A program made the position numbers and the translations under genes. From assembly GCA_026545225.1 (NCBI GenBank), contig CM048850.1, positions 27,457,797 to 27,521,796 on the forward strand: DNA of 64,000 nt. Reading direction: 5' to 3'. The stretch's first letter is position 1. Every line of letters begins with the position of its first letter. The notes beneath the pieces are model-generated. The model did not search any database. It worked only from the letters and a program-made list of their open reading frames with translations, and was not told where the DNA came from. This document shows positions 32,101 to 46,054 of this stretch, piece after piece. This DNA comes from Cornus controversa. Lineage: Eukaryota; Streptophyta; Magnoliopsida; Cornales; Cornaceae.

Positions 32101-33441
32101 TTTTTTTTTTTTTGTTCCACTCCTCTTTATATATCCATAGATATAAATTTTATTGTGGCACGCATAGTTGATTTGATTAATATGGGGTTAATTTTTGTAA
32201 CGATGGCTTGCCAAGACCCATGATATTGATAGATTTTTCTGTCAAAATCTTACTGAAAAGGCTTAAGATTCAGTCCTGAACTCCTCTTTTATGTCTTCTT
32301 CATGAGCTTCTTCATCTTCTCTTGTAAGAGTGAATTCTTGAAGTTGAAGTGCTAGGTCCTCCGTAGGGCAGAGGAGCTAGCAATAATCGGACCAGAGGTG
32401 AGAGAGGGCTTGGAGAATCTGAGAAACGAGAAAATAGAAAAAAGCTAGGGTTCAGGGAATAAAGGAAGAGGAGGTGAGAAAGAGGCAGGACTAGGGCACA
32501 AAGAACGAATATAAGACACACGACACGGGTACAACAATATAGTAAATCTAAAAGGAATAGGATACAATATACGACAATATAAAAATAATAAATTATTTTT
32601 TATATATATAAAAAGTTGAGTTATTAACATTTTTTTTTATAAAATATTATGATTAACAAATAAAATAAGAATTAATAATCATATTGCATAATTTGAATGG
32701 ATGATATATATTTTAACACTTTTTTTTAAAATAAATTTTAAACCTTTCTTAACAATTATAGTTAGATATTATCGTTGGAAAAATTACATTTTAATTTTCA
32801 AAACTTGTTAAAGATGTGTTTTAAAGTATCTAAGAAAAATTGGTTGAAGTATCTGTGAAGTATCCATACGTGTTAGAAATAAAAAAAAATTTTACACTTA
32901 GTCTGGACATTGCATAATGGTAAATAAAGCATCTGATAGTATTGATGCAACTCATGCTTGAAATGAAACTATAAATGATAAAATCATTTCTGACAACAAT
33001 GACACCCAAAATCATCAACCAACTTGATCGTCCAGTAGAGTTGGCAAATGGGTGGGTTTTAGTCCAGCCACCAACAAACAGTGATCAGAAGCAACTACTT
33101 CTAATTACAATAGCATGAAGTGATGAAGAAAGTTGAATTGTGATGGGTTAACTTATAAAAAGTGTATTTATGGGATTGGGTCTGAATTGTGCTTAGAGAG
33201 AATATTGGTTTTCATAAGACTTTCTTCATCTACTTTGCTCTGTTTCTCTACTATTTAGTTCAATGATAATACGATTTTTTTTAAAAATATTTTTCTTTAG
33301 CATTTTTTTTAGTGTGTTATGTTGCTATAGTTGGTATATGTTTATTGTATTTATTTATTACTGTCTGAAAATTACTTGGTGAGCTATGTTATTTTGTTTT
33401 TATAATACTGAATTTCAATTTGGAATTTGAATAGAATTTAA

Positions 33442-33472
<31 letters not shown>

Positions 33473-35171
33473 GTCCGCTCCACGTTTGCTTTATTTCTTA
33501 TCATTAAATTCCGATATATTGTCTCGACTGGTCGCATTAATTCGATTTTGAATTTTACGAGTCTGGTTTGGTTTTGATAAACATAAAAATTCTTTTTTTT
33601 TCCTTTACAATGCCATCTTCTGATGCTTGTGTGGAGGTCTGATTATTGAATCTATAGCAATGTGTTTTCTCCTGTAACAAGTTGGAAACCCTAGTCTTGA
33701 AATTTTGTCTGTGAGATTGGTCCAACTTTGGCGATTTATTTATAAAATGTATGTGTAATCTGTATAATGGGTATTATTTTCTTTCATTTTTTGGGTATTA
33801 AATTTGTGATTTTAATATAAAATTTCATTTGGACAATTGCTTGTCTGGGTTTGAGACTTTGAGGTACCTCTTGCATATCAAATACTACTTGGATAGTCCT
33901 ATGGAACTTATACTCTACTTTTGGTTTTGTTAATTTGTTGTGACTGATGTAAAGTTGGTTTTAGATATTCAATGCATAAATAGTCTTATTTTATTTTTTA
34001 TTTTTTGGGTTATGAAGTTGATATGTTATTGTTGTGTTGATTTCACTTTTTTTTATTATACTCTACACAGGCAATGTTTGTTGAATATGAAAGAAGAAGA
34101 GGACCTATATAAGACCCCTTAGTTATTATTAAATTCTGCTTTCTTGAAACTATGTTAAAGGAGATGAATATGTAATTAAACTTTTGTGATGAATGTTTAC
34201 ATTTTTAGCAATTTAAATGAACTCCTAGTTTTATTGGTGGAACAATGCAATGCAACCTTACTTTCATCTTAATGCATATATGTTCTTCTACTCTGCATTT
34301 TTTTTTTAGCAAATTGATGCACACTTGTTGGAACTTGATCTCTGCTATGCATTTTAGTCTCTTCTGGTATGGAGTTTTGCAACTATTCTATCAAAAGTAG
34401 TTTTTGGTGTGTGTAACAGAAGTGTATTGACACACTCTGGTATTTGATACCAGCTCACCTCTTCAACATGTTGTTTTTGTAAAAGTTGTCTTTGCATTTT
34501 AAAGAGCATTTTGTATACTATTCAACTAAAATTTAGTTATTATCATTGAAATATTAGTTTCAATTTATTTTCCCCAAACAGCCATGATGGTGAGTTATGT
34601 TTTAACTATTATGATAACTGTTGTGATTGTTACATTAATGCTCTCACTTTTCAATTCCAAATTGTTCTTTGATCCTATTTTGATGTCAAATTATTGTGTT
34701 TGGTGTTATTACAGTTGAGAAGATGTCTAATGTACCATGCAGAAAATGTCAGTTTGATCTTTGGATGGGCTCTCCTCTGTTTGTTACTGTAGATCTCTCT
34801 CTCTCTCTCATTGACTTTGAACTTTTGTATTGAGCAGCACTAAGAATGTGATTATGTTTGTAATGGACTCCATCAGTTTCAAAATATTTAGCCTGCAATG
34901 AATTTTTCTCATCAGAAAAGAAAAAAGAAAAAAGAAAAAGTACTGAAAATGAAAACTCATAGCTCATATGTAGCAATCGTGAATTGAATATATATATATA
35001 CATATACATATTTGTTGAAGTAAAATTTAATTATTTTCTAATTTCAAGAATTGGGATTGTAATTAAATTTCATATGAATTCCAAAATTGATCCAAATAAT
35101 AGATTTGGAATTGAATTTGTTGAATATCAATTTCATGAAATTGGAATTCTAATCCTGTGCAACCGAATGTA
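32101..35171. other. Intergenic DNA, no supported gene
   Basis: AT-rich with T/A homopolymers, a TA microsatellite (33440-33467) and a CT run (34795-34809). Short open frames only, none with recognisable domains. Confidence 0.5.
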
Positions 35172-37217
35172 CCCTTAAAATAATCACTATATATCGAAAT
35201 TCAAAAATCAATAAAATTTTTCATTCATTACGAAACCACTTTTATTTTCTTTTACTAGTTTGTTCTTTTATTTTTTTCTTCATATTTTATGTTCTCTGTT
35301 TGTTGTATTTTGAGCCACATCAATTTGCTGAATAAAGTTTTTTTTAATATGGTATGAGGCAGGTATTTTTTGGTAAAAATATAAGAGGGAAAATTAAAAT
35401 TTATTAAAAAAAATTATTTATATTTTTAAATTTTAAATTTGACACTTGTCATTTTATCATTCTTAACGTCAATAAATAATTAGAAAGAGATTCATACTCA
35501 CTCATGAATAATAAAGTATTATTAAAGAAATTATTTAATCATTGTAAATTGTGCAAGGCGTGACATAGATATATAATACTTTATTATATAATAAAGTATT
35601 ATATTTGTCTTTCAAAAAATCAAGTAAATGGAGGAGAGGAAAGTCTTTGGATGGAAAAAGCAAATCCAATGAATTTTTTAATTTGTGAGTATTAATAGCT
35701 TTTGTCGTTTCTAATTATTGTTCTTTACTTTTCCTTTTCAATCACTTTCTCTCTCTCTCTCTCTGTGTTCATTTGCTCTTTCCCTTCTTTTGTCGTTTCT
35801 AATAATTATTCTTTACTTTTCATTTTCAATCACTCTCACTCACACACACTCACACTCTCTCTATATCCATCTTGCGAAAAAAATTGGGGTTTGTCTGACT
35901 TTAGAGTTCACGAATATTATTAATTGTCCGTAACTAAGGGCTGTTTGGAAAATGATTTATAGTTAATGTTTATTATTTATAAAAATAAATTTGGAAGATA
36001 AATGTGTTTAACAAGTTTTCTTTTTTTATAAATAATGTAGTTAAATTTTTAAATCTTAAACACCAAAAATAATATAGTTTATGTTTATTAAAAAAAGATT
36101 TTTTCTTTTAATTTAAAATGGTGATTATATTATTTTAATTTAAAAGAGAAAAAATGAAAATAAAAAAATTATAAAAGACTATTGTTTAATATAACGATAA
36201 AATGTTATAATTATCAAGTGTCAATAAAATTATAGAGTATCAATTGCCTTTGATAAAAAAAAATTTGATAAAATATGAATAATTATTATTAATATAAATA
36301 ATTATTATTTTACTTAATAACAAAAAATAGTTACTTAAGAGTACAAGTGCTAAAAAAACAAAAACAAAATTGAGAAGAAAAAAAACGAAGAGGTCGCAAC
36401 TATCTCTTATTAAAGAAATAAGAATAGTACTCATATTATTCATTCATTTTAAGTGCTAAAAAAAATAAAAACTATAAAAAAAATGGTAATAAAAAAGGTT
36501 CAATAGTTATAGCATGTCTTTCAAATTCATTTTCTCACACTCGTACAAATTAAAAAACTTTCCGTTAGTTACAAATCACTTCCTTTAAAATATCACACTA
36601 ATCAAAATCATTGCTCCTGTTGAATTAGAAAAGTCAAATACATAATTTGAAAACCAGTACTTTACAAAAATAAATAAATAATTAAAACAAAAAAGAAAAA
36701 CATTTCTTTCTTATACTTGACCGACACAACATGTGGTTTTGCGAGAAACTACAAAGTACGAACACTTTATCGATTGTACTTATGTCAGATACTCGGATAT
36801 TGTGTCAGACACTCAACGAAAATGTATCAGACACTTCATAACAGTAATGTATATTCAAATATTTCTAATTAAAATTATATGATACTAAGTTTTGATTAAA
36901 ATCTAAGTTAAATATATATAGAAGACCAAATAAGTCTAGTTCTTTAATTTATTTTAATCTATTTGTGTATTTTTGTTTATAAGTTTGTTTGGTTCTTAAT
37001 TATTTAATGATAAATTGAAGTATTTCTGTAATGTAGTATTTTTTATTGAATAATTAATATATATTAATATATTATATTTTTATTTTATAACATTATTCTC
37101 GTCGTGTCCGTATCCTATTTTTTTAAAAATTTTCATATCGTTGTGTCTGTGTCTTGTCGTACCCGTATCGGTGTCCGTGCTTCCTAAACAAGAAGCAATA
37201 GCTTTATACCGTGTCGT
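35172..37217. repeat. Large tandem duplication, unit 1
   Basis: Begins CCCTTAAAATAATCACTATA. Landmarks in order are TTTTACTAGTTTGTTCTTTT, GAGCCACATCAATTTGCTG, ATGGAGGAGAGGAAAGTCTT, GGAAAATGATTTATAGTTAATG and CTTGACCGACACAACATG, ending with the CCGTGCTTCCTAAACAAG block. All recur in the same order in unit 2. No gene is supported. Confidence 0.8.
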
Positions 37218-39680
37218 ACCCTTAAAATAAGCACTATATATCGAAATTCAAAAATCAATAAATTTTTTCATTCATTACAAAACCACTTTAATTTTCTTTT
37301 ACTAGTTTGTTCTTTTATTTTTTTTCTTCATATTTAATGTTCTCTGTTTGTTATATCTCTATTTATCTTTTATTTTTTCTAGAAAAGAGATAAAAATTCA
37401 CAAAAATTTTAAATTATATGTTTCTTGACCATGACCACACCAACTAGTTTCATGCTAAGAGACCCCTATATCAAGTTTACATGGTAAAATGTAAAAATAA
37501 AAAGAAAAGAAAAGTGCGGAGATGGTGGAATTTCTGTCAACATTTTAAATTAAAGAATCTTTATTTAGTGGGATTTATATTATAAACTTTTACAAAACTA
37601 TATTTTAATGATGAGAGAAGGGTACTTGAGAATTTTTTAAGTTCGGAACATATGTTGTATTTTGGCTGAGTCACGTCAACTTGAAAGGAAGTTTTTTCTA
37701 TATAGTATCAGACAAGTATTTCTTATTAAAATATAAGAGAGGAAAAATAAAACTTACTAAAAAAATTATTTACATTTTTAAATTTTAAAATTGACACGTT
37801 CATTCTATTATTGTATCACATCAATAATTAGAAGAAGATTATTACTCACATATGAGTAGTGAAGTATTAGTCTAAAGATATTATCTACAAAAATTCTTTA
37901 CTCATTATAAATTTTTTAAGTTTGAAATATATGTTGTATTTTGAGCCACATCAATTTACTCAATAAAGTTTTTTTCTGAAATGGTATGAGGCAGGTATTT
38001 TTCGGTTAAAATTAAAATTTATTAAAAAAAATTATTTATATTTTTAAATTTTAAATTTAACATGTTCACGTCAATAAATAATTAGAAAGAGATTCTTACA
38101 CTCCAATCAATAATAAAGTATTACAGAGTATTAAAGAAATTATTTAATTTTTCACCAAAAAAATTCAAGTAAATGGAGGAGAGGAAAGTCTTTGGATTTG
38201 TGAGTATTAATAGCTTTTTAATTGTCAAAGCATCAACCAATTTTTCTTTTTTTCAACTTTTCTTTTCCTTTTCAATCACTCTCACTCACACTCTCACTCT
38301 CTCTCTTTCTCCATCTTGCACCTTGTGGAAAAAATGGGGTTGGTCTAGACTTTAGAGTTCACGAATATTAATAATTGTTCGCAACTAAGGACGGTTTAGA
38401 AAACGATTTATGGTTAATGTTTATTGTTTATAAAAATAAATTTGTAAGATAAATGTGTTTAATAAATTTTATTTTTTTATAAATAATGTAGTTAAGTTTT
38501 CATATCTTAAACACCAAAAATAATATAGTTTATATTTATTAAAATAAAATATTTTTTTTAATTTAAAATGGTGATTATATTATTTTAATTAAAAAGTGAA
38601 GATAAAAAGGAAGAAAATAAAAAAAAATTATAAAAGACTATTGCTTAATATAACGATAAAATGTTAGAATTATCGAGTGTCAACAAAATTAAAGAGTATC
38701 AATTGCTTTGAGAAAAAAAAATATTTGATACAATATGAATAATTATTATTTTACTTGATAACAAAAAATAGTTATATAAGAGTACCGGTGTTAGAAAAAC
38801 AAAAATAAAATTGAGAAAAAAAAAAAAAAAAAGGCCACAACTATCTCCTTATCAAAGAAACAAGAATAATATTCATATCATTCATTCATTTTGAGTGCTC
38901 AAAAGAAAATAAAAACTAAAAAGAAAAAATAATAGTAACAAAGGTTCAAGAGTTATAGCATGTCTTTCAAATTCATCCTCTCACTCGTACAAATTAAAAA
39001 ACTTGCCCTTAGTTACATATTACTTCCTTTAAAATATCACAAGAATCAAAATCATTGCTCCCTTTCAATTGAAAAAATCAAATACATAATTCTAAAAACC
39101 AATACCTTACAAAAATAAATTAATAATGAAAACAAAAAAAAAAACGTTTCTTTCTTATACTTGACTGACACAACATGTAATTTTGCAAGAAGCTATAAAG
39201 TACGAACACTTTATTGAATGTGTTGTAGTTGTGTCAGATATTCGGATACAGTGTCGGACACTTCGTAGAAGTGTCGGACATTTTTCTTTTTAAGACACTT
39301 CTCAAACACTCTTCGAATACGTATCAGATACTTTATTGCAGTAATGTATATTTAAATATTTCGAATGAAAATTATATGATACTAAGTTTTGATTAAAATC
39401 TAAGTTAAATATATATAGAAGACTAAATAATTTTAGTTCTTTAATTTATTTTAATCTATTTGTCTATTTTTGTTTATAAGTTTGTTTGGTTCTTAATTAT
39501 TTGATGATAAATTGAAGTATTTCTGTAATGTAGTATTTTTTATTGAATAATTAATATATATGAATATATTATATTATTATTTTATAGTCGTATTCTCGCT
39601 GTGTTCGTATCCTATTATTTTAAAATTTTTCGTATCGCTGTGTTCATGTTCGTGCTTCCTAAGCAAAAAACAATATCTTT
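37218..39680. repeat. Large tandem duplication, unit 2
   Basis: Begins CCCTTAAAATAAGCACTATA and repeats the unit 1 landmarks, for example GAGCCACATCAATTTACTC at 37942, ATGGAGGAGAGGAAAGTCTT at 38173 and CTTGACTGACACAACATG near 39161. About 0.5 kb between 37380 and 37930 is extra relative to unit 1. Divergence is visible throughout, so the duplication is not recent. Confidence 0.8.
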
Positions 39681-40066
39681 ATATTTATTATCGTGATCAA
39701 ATACATCTAAAATTTGATATTAATTTTTTTTATTTTTAAAATCATGTCACAAATTTTAGAAATTATATATTTCTTGACTATGTCCAGCAAAATTCAAATT
39801 AAGAGACTGGTATTGAAGGTTAAAATCTATCTCACGGAGAGATGTGAGTTAGAATAATTAATCTGCAAAAAAAAAAAAAAAAATGTTAGAATAATGAGTC
39901 TCTCTCTCTCTAACATCTGAATTTGCTTCTCTCTCCGTCTCTGCTCTCATTCTGTCATCTTATCTCACTTTCTCGCCATTATCTACTGAATCTCCAATTT
40001 CCGTTGATCCATTTTATTTCTCTTGGAAGTCTGTCATTCAAAATCAGATTTGGTGCGTTTGGATCT

Positions 40067-40069
<3 letters not shown>

Positions 40070-40121
<52 letters not shown>
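40070..40121. repeat. TA microsatellite upstream of NLR
   Basis: About 25 uninterrupted TA units, roughly 400 bp before the NLR start codon, likely in promoter or 5' UTR sequence. Confidence 0.9.
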
Positions 40122-40518
40122 CTTACTATTATTTTCTGGACAAATGACCATGAGGCAGAGGTATGCATGTCTTTAAATCTCTACTTTAGTTTGGTCAACA
40201 AAAACAATTACTCTTACCTCTCTGTATTTCTATTACTCTCTTTTCCTTTGTATTATTATACTTTGTGTTGCATCATCTGCTTTGATTTCTTTCTTTTCTT
40301 CCTCTGTGTTGCTTCATTTCCTTTGTTTGCATCATCTGCTTTGATTTGGCTCTCTCTTACATGCATTTGGTTTTGCCTCTCTCTCTCTCTTACATGCAAT
40401 TTCCCACGTTCAGTCTCTTGAAGTCATAGCTTTCTGTATTGCTAGTGTTGCCATTTCCTTTATATTCTGTATTACATCGTGTCCTTACACGAGCGAAAAG
40501 GAAAAGAAACAAATTGAA

Positions 40519-43230
40519 ATGGGCGACATCTTTAGTAATGTCGTGGGAACGATGTTGGAGCCGATCCGAGACCTCTTGTACGCATCCATTGGGCGTCAAT
40601 TTGGTTACTTGGTTCACTGCAAGAAAAACGTCAAGGATCTGGAAGATGAAGTTAATAAACTCAGACATGATATGGAAAGTCTCCAAACAAGGGTCGATGA
40701 TTCCTTGAACAATGCTGAAGTCATTGACAATCGTGTCTGGAGCTGGCTGACGGATGTGCAGAACTCATTGCCGACGCTGGAAGAAGACAATAACATATTA
40801 CGGCAAAGGACACAAAATCTCAAGTGTCTTGATGTATGCACACAGTACCGGTTGGGTAAGGAAGGGAAAAAGAAGAAGACTGATGTTACTAAGCTTATAA
40901 AGGATGGCAAATTTGACTCTATTGCACACCGACGTCATCTCACTCGTATCTGGCACAGAACATACAGCGTAGAGTATGAGAGTTTTGGGTCCAGAGACTT
41001 GGTTTTTAAGCAGATCATGGAGGCACTAAAAGATGATCAGTGTTACAAGATTGGGATACAAGGAATGCTAGGTGTTGGGAAGACAAGGATGATGAAAGAG
41101 GTTGCCCAACTAGCAGAAAAAGAGGGGTTTTTTGATGAGATCGCTGAGATAGTTGTCACCCAGAATCCAAATCTGAAAGAAATTCAACAAAAGCTTGCTG
41201 AAGGTTTGAATCTGGACTTAGACAAAAAGACTGAAGATGCGAGAAAGGGGCTGCTGCGCGACAGATTGAAAAATGGGAAAAAGATCCTTGTTATGGTAGA
41301 TGACATTTGGAATGATAACATTAAGTTGGAGGAGATAGGAATTCCAGCTAGAGATGATCGAACCCAAGGCTGCAAAATTTTGCTCACCTCCCGGAGACAA
41401 GATGTGTGCGAAGCAATGGCGGTTGAAAGAGTATTCCCAATTGGAGTCTTAAATGAAGCTGAAGCATCGTCCCTATTTGAGAAGAAGGTGGGAAATTCTT
41501 TCCAAACTCCTGGAATGCGTTGTGTAATGGAAGCGGTTTGTAAAGAATGTGCAGGTTTGCCCTTGGCAATACTTGCAGTTGGAGGAGCACTAAAGAACAA
41601 GAGTAAACATGTATGGGAAGATGCACTTGAACAACTAAGAAATGCTAGTGCAGATAACATTGGGGAAAGAACGAAAAAACTCTATTCACAGATACAGTTG
41701 AGCTACAACTATCTGCAGCCTGATGATGCCAAGTTACTTTTTCTGCTTTGTTGTATATTTCCCGAAGATGCTGAGATTTCTATTGATGACTTGCAGACAT
41801 ATGGATTTGGAATGAGGCTTTTTCGAGGCGCGGATACAATAAAAAAAGCAAGGAATAGAGCACATTCGTTGGTCACTATCCTCAAGGCATCTTCTTTGTT
41901 ATTAGAGGATAGTAAGGAAGAGTCGGTGAAAATGCACGATATCATTCGTGATGTGGCCATATCGATTGCATCAAAAGAGAGAGATTTGACGTTTCTAGTG
42001 AAAGCTGGTGTTGAAAAGTGGCCGGAGGAGGATGAATATAAAAGATGCAGAGCAATCTCATTAAGGTTGAACGACGATTGTGTGCTTCCTAATGATCCAG
42101 AATGTCCAGAACTGCGCATCTTAAAGTTGGAAGGCAGGTATCGCAAAAGATCAGAGGTTCCAAGTACCTTTTTTAAAGGGATGGAGAAGCTTGAAGTTTT
42201 ACATATGTGTCGCATGCGGATCTCGACACTACCATCATCACTTAAAAATCTTAGGATGTTATATCTAGACTTTTGCATATCGATGAACGTAGCTTTTCTC
42301 GGGGAATTAAGAAAACTTGAGATACTAATCATTGGTGTGGCTGATGTGGTAGAGCTGGCTCCAGAAATAGGAGCTTTTCTGGGACAGTTGACTCTTCTGC
42401 GGTTGTTGGATGTGAGGGGTTTTTACAAACTCAAAATCGTTCCAGCAGGTGTCATATCAAGTCTATCCCAGCTTGAGGAATTGTACATTCCAACTATGTT
42501 TGACCAATGGGAGGTCAAAGACAATGCAAGTCTTAATGAACTAAACTCATTGAAGTGCTTAAACAGTTTACAAGTTCATGTGCCAAATGTCGAGTTACTG
42601 CCCCTCAATGAGCTCCTGTTTAAGTTGTTGATCAGATTTCAAATATCCATTGGGAGTAAGTTTCTGTTGTATGAAATTCGCTCATCAGCAGCAACAAGGA
42701 TATTGAAACTAGTGGGTTTTCCTTTGAAGAAGAGGGAGCGGGAGCTTAAGATTTTGATGGAAAAAGCTGAAGTGCTCTATTTAAAACAACTCAAAGGTTT
42801 AAAGGATGTGTTTCACGATAGATATGGAGAAGGGTTTCAAGAGTTGGAGTATCTTAAAGTTGAGGATTGTGATGATGAGATGGAACATCTGTTGGGAAAA
42901 CCTAAAGGGATTCATTCAGAGTCTAGCCAACTATGTGCATCTGATGGTTCTTTTAGTAAATTAAGAGAATTACGGGTTATAAACTGTCGATTAATGAAAT
43001 ATCTCTTCTCCGCTACCACTGCAAGAGGTCTTCCGCAACTACAGATATTATATATATATAATTGTGAAATGTTGGAAGAAATAGTGGGAGGAGATATTGA
43101 GCAAGAAGCAGTGATGGATACTATTATTACTTTTCATCAATTAAAGAGAATGGAGTTGGATTGTCTACCAAACCTGAGAAGCTTCTATGGCAACACGTCC
43201 ACCCTTGCGCAAGCTTTGTTCAATCATAAG
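40519..43230 (+). CDS. CC-NBS-LRR (NLR) disease-resistance protein, exon 1
   Basis: Intracellular immune receptor of the RPS2/At4g27190-like CNL class, 904 codons in this exon. Residues 1 to about 150 form a coiled-coil region without a clear EDVID motif. The NB-ARC domain is complete: P-loop GMLGVGKT (182-189), kinase-2 KILVMVDDIW (255-264), RNBS-B GCKILLTSRR (284-293), GLPL (346-349), RNBS-D FLLCCIFPEDAEI (about 410) and MHD (472-474). LRRs follow from about residue 500. The exon ends ALFNHK directly before a GT donor at 43231; the open frame runs ten codons into the intron. The start is the first in-frame ATG of the conserved N-terminus. With all switch motifs intact it looks functional. 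Partners and pathogen are unknown. Confidence 0.93.
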
Positions 43231-45085
43231 GTATTCTCCACCACTTTACCTTCTAATAAATAATTTGCTTGACTCGAACACTTTTTAGCTGCTAAATATT
43301 TGGAACACTTGGATATACTTTTTATAAAAATTAATTTGCCTAATTCAATTGCTATCATCCTATAAATATTACTCTATTATACATGGAAACTCCACCATTG
43401 TGTCAGACTAATCTACACAATAATATAATTTATAATGTTTCTATTTTCATTAAATTATCAAATAATCATTTTATTTATTTATTTTTATCACAAAGTTGGT
43501 TTTGCCTCAGGCTTCTCCAACAAGCCTCGTGTTTATACTGTAACAATACATATGCACTCATACATGTCAGTCATACTAACATGTATACACACAAGTTCTA
43601 TCAGGACAATCGATGTTTGAAAAATAATAATAAATCATTTCATTCACTAAAAATAAGAATAAAATTTGGTTTCTTTGTCTTGGTTTATGCTTGATCGTAA
43701 ACAATATTAGCCTTTTGCCTATCTAGTTTGACAATTGGTAGATCATAATATGATTTTAATTTATGGTTAATTTTTTTTATTTTAATACACTTTTTTTTTT
43801 TGTACAATTTTAATTAAATTCAGGATTTATATTTTTCTTAAAACATTAGAATTCTGAATTTACCTTATGTAAGCTTTCTCTATTTCTATATATGCTTGCG
43901 TGAAGTTTATTACTATAAACTCTTTCAATAAACTAAAAGCATCAACACTATTATAGTTATTCGAAGTACAATATTTCTTATTTAAAAAAAAATATTTAAG
44001 TTACAATATTTTAATTTACCAAAAAAATATTTCTTATTTAAGAAAAAACAAAAATGAAATAAAATAGAAAATAACAACGCTACGAGTGGTTTTTTTTCTT
44101 GGAAAGTTAAGTTTCGAGTAGCACCTTTTTTTTTCTTTTTTTTTTTATGGTCTCGACAAAGAACTCCTATAATACTTTTGAGAAAATTAAATCTTCTAGC
44201 TTTCTCTTAGAAAGGAGACTGACCACTAGGCTAGAGGCCTTGGCAACTCCTAATTAATGTCACCTTCTGAAATTCTAAAATTAACTTTCCACCGGTTAAA
44301 AATAGATATTTTTTTTAATTTAAAATTTTTTTTCAAAATTTAAGAATAATTTAAGAAAACAATTTATTTAGGCCTTATTTGGTAACACTTCCGATTTTAG
44401 ATTTTAACTTTCAATTTCATTTTTTTAAAAGTTACAGCAGAAATCACGTTTGGTAACGCTGTTTTCATTTTTGAAAAACTGGAAATGATGTCAAAAATTT
44501 GACAATCCTTAGGCATAATTTGAAAGCTTCATAACGAAGCTTTCAGTTTCAGATTTTATTTTTTAGTTCAAGTTTTCATTTCTGATTTTTTTATAAAATA
44601 CAATAAATAAAAATTTTGCTTGCTCAAAAATATAATATAATATAATACAATAAATTAAATTTTTATAAAAAGCAAGAATACAAAAATTAGAAAATACAAT
44701 AAAAAAAAATTTGTTACTCAAAAAAAATATATATAACAAAATAAAATACAATAAATAAAAAATTATAAATATAAATAAAATACAATAAATACAAAATTAT
44801 AAGTCAATAAGAATAAAAATATTTTATAAAATACAATAAATAAATATATATATATATATATAAATATAAAGATATATATATATAATAATAATAAAGATAT
44901 ATATATATATAATAATAAATAAATATAATATATATATATAAAGAGATATATAAGAAGAAATACAATAAAATAAAAGTTATATATAAATACAATTATATAT
45001 AATATAAAAATATAATATAATATACACAATTATAAGTCAATAAGAATAATATTTTTTATAAAATACAATAAATAAATAAATAAAA

Positions 45086-45127
<42 letters not shown>

Positions 45128-45652
45128 TTATAAAAATATATATGTAGTTTAAAATGAGTTAGAACTCTATTACTCAAACACAATTTATAACCAAAGATAC
45201 TATTATTTTTTTAAAAAAAATTATTTTGGGTTACCAAACATATTTTCATATTTTAGCTTTTAAAATTTTGACAGCAGATGACATTACCAAACAAATTCTG
45301 CTTTTGATAGAAATGACAGCAAATCTGCTTTTCAGATTCCATTTTTCTGAAATCAGAAAATGGAATCCGATAGCTTTTCCAAAGAGCCCCTTACATTTCA
45401 CTTTTTGAAATAAACACTTATTGTTGGATGGATGGAAAGATGAAGACTCGTAACTCAAATCTAGCATCACCTTGAACTATCAAAACTAACTTCAAGAGGC
45501 AATCTTTAATTTAAGCCTAAATTCTGATTTCGGATCTATTCATTTTTTTCAATTGAATCATGTATGAGTCTAATTTATAGTCTAACTTTCGTTGACCTTC
45601 TGTAATTTTTTTTCACATTAATTAATGTAATGTGATATATTAAATTTCGCAG
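43231..45652 (+). other. NLR intron 1
   Basis: Runs from the GT at 43231 to AAATTTCGCAG at 45652. Contains a block (43380-44000) that recurs at 54343-54962 and a PIF/Harbinger-like insertion (44371-45390). Open frames inside are not genes. Confidence 0.75.
44371..45390. mobile_element. PIF/Harbinger-like element in NLR intron 1
   Basis: 1,020 bp between TTA duplications (44368-44370 and 45391-45393). Ends read GGCCTTATTTGGTAA and, reversed, GGGGCTCTTTGGAAA. The second and third copies of the surrounding repeat are uninterrupted at this exact position, giving a clean empty site. The interior is AT-rich, with TA microsatellites at 44840-44950 and 45085-45122, and has no transposase. Confidence 0.85.
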
Positions 45653-46054
45653 GTTAGGTTTCCAGCTTTGGAGGAATTGAAGATTAATGATTTGGAAAGC
45701 CTCACAGCAATATGGGACAATGAATTATTCCTAGATTTGAATGTAGAAGATTCTTTTCAGCGGCTGAGGAACATCAATGTGCGAAATTGTCAGAAACTAG
45801 TGAATATAATTCCACCCAATGTACTCCCATTATTACAAGGCCTTGAAATTCTCATAGTCTCAACAGTATCTATAGTTGAAGTAATTGTTACTGAAGAAGG
45901 TAGTGATGGGATCGCTGTGCTCCCTCGATTAAAGACTATGACACTTGAATACTTGCCAAACCTCAAAAGTTTCTGTTGGTCAAGAAGAGGAGGAGAAGAT
46001 ATGGTACAAGAGGAGAATAATATTCCTCAACAAAAAGCTCTCTTTAACCACGAG
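45653..46054 (+). CDS. NLR LRR exon, copy 1
   Basis: 402 bp (134 codons) between an AAATTTCGCAG acceptor and a GT donor (46055). Both borders are in phase 0. The peptide begins VRFPALEELKINDLESLTAI and ends QQKALFNHE. It has the LRR pattern of this NLR class: LRNINVRNCQKLVNIIPPNV, then LKTMTLEYLPNLKSFCW. It continues the 904-codon exon, which ends LFNHK with the same border style. The ATG at 45668 is internal and not a start. Confidence 0.88.

Noticed and set aside
40439-40708. Alternative upstream start for the NLR
   Set aside because: It is in a different frame from the CC-NBS-LRR protein and ends after 89 codons. The conserved N-terminus begins at 40519.
41184-41660. 158-codon and other minus-strand frames under the NLR exon
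   Set aside because: Antisense shadows of the conserved NB-ARC coding sequence on the plus strand.
44563-45029. Hydrophobic Ile/Tyr/Phe-rich frames resembling membrane proteins
   Set aside because: Low-complexity TA-rich DNA within a DNA-transposon insertion; not coding.
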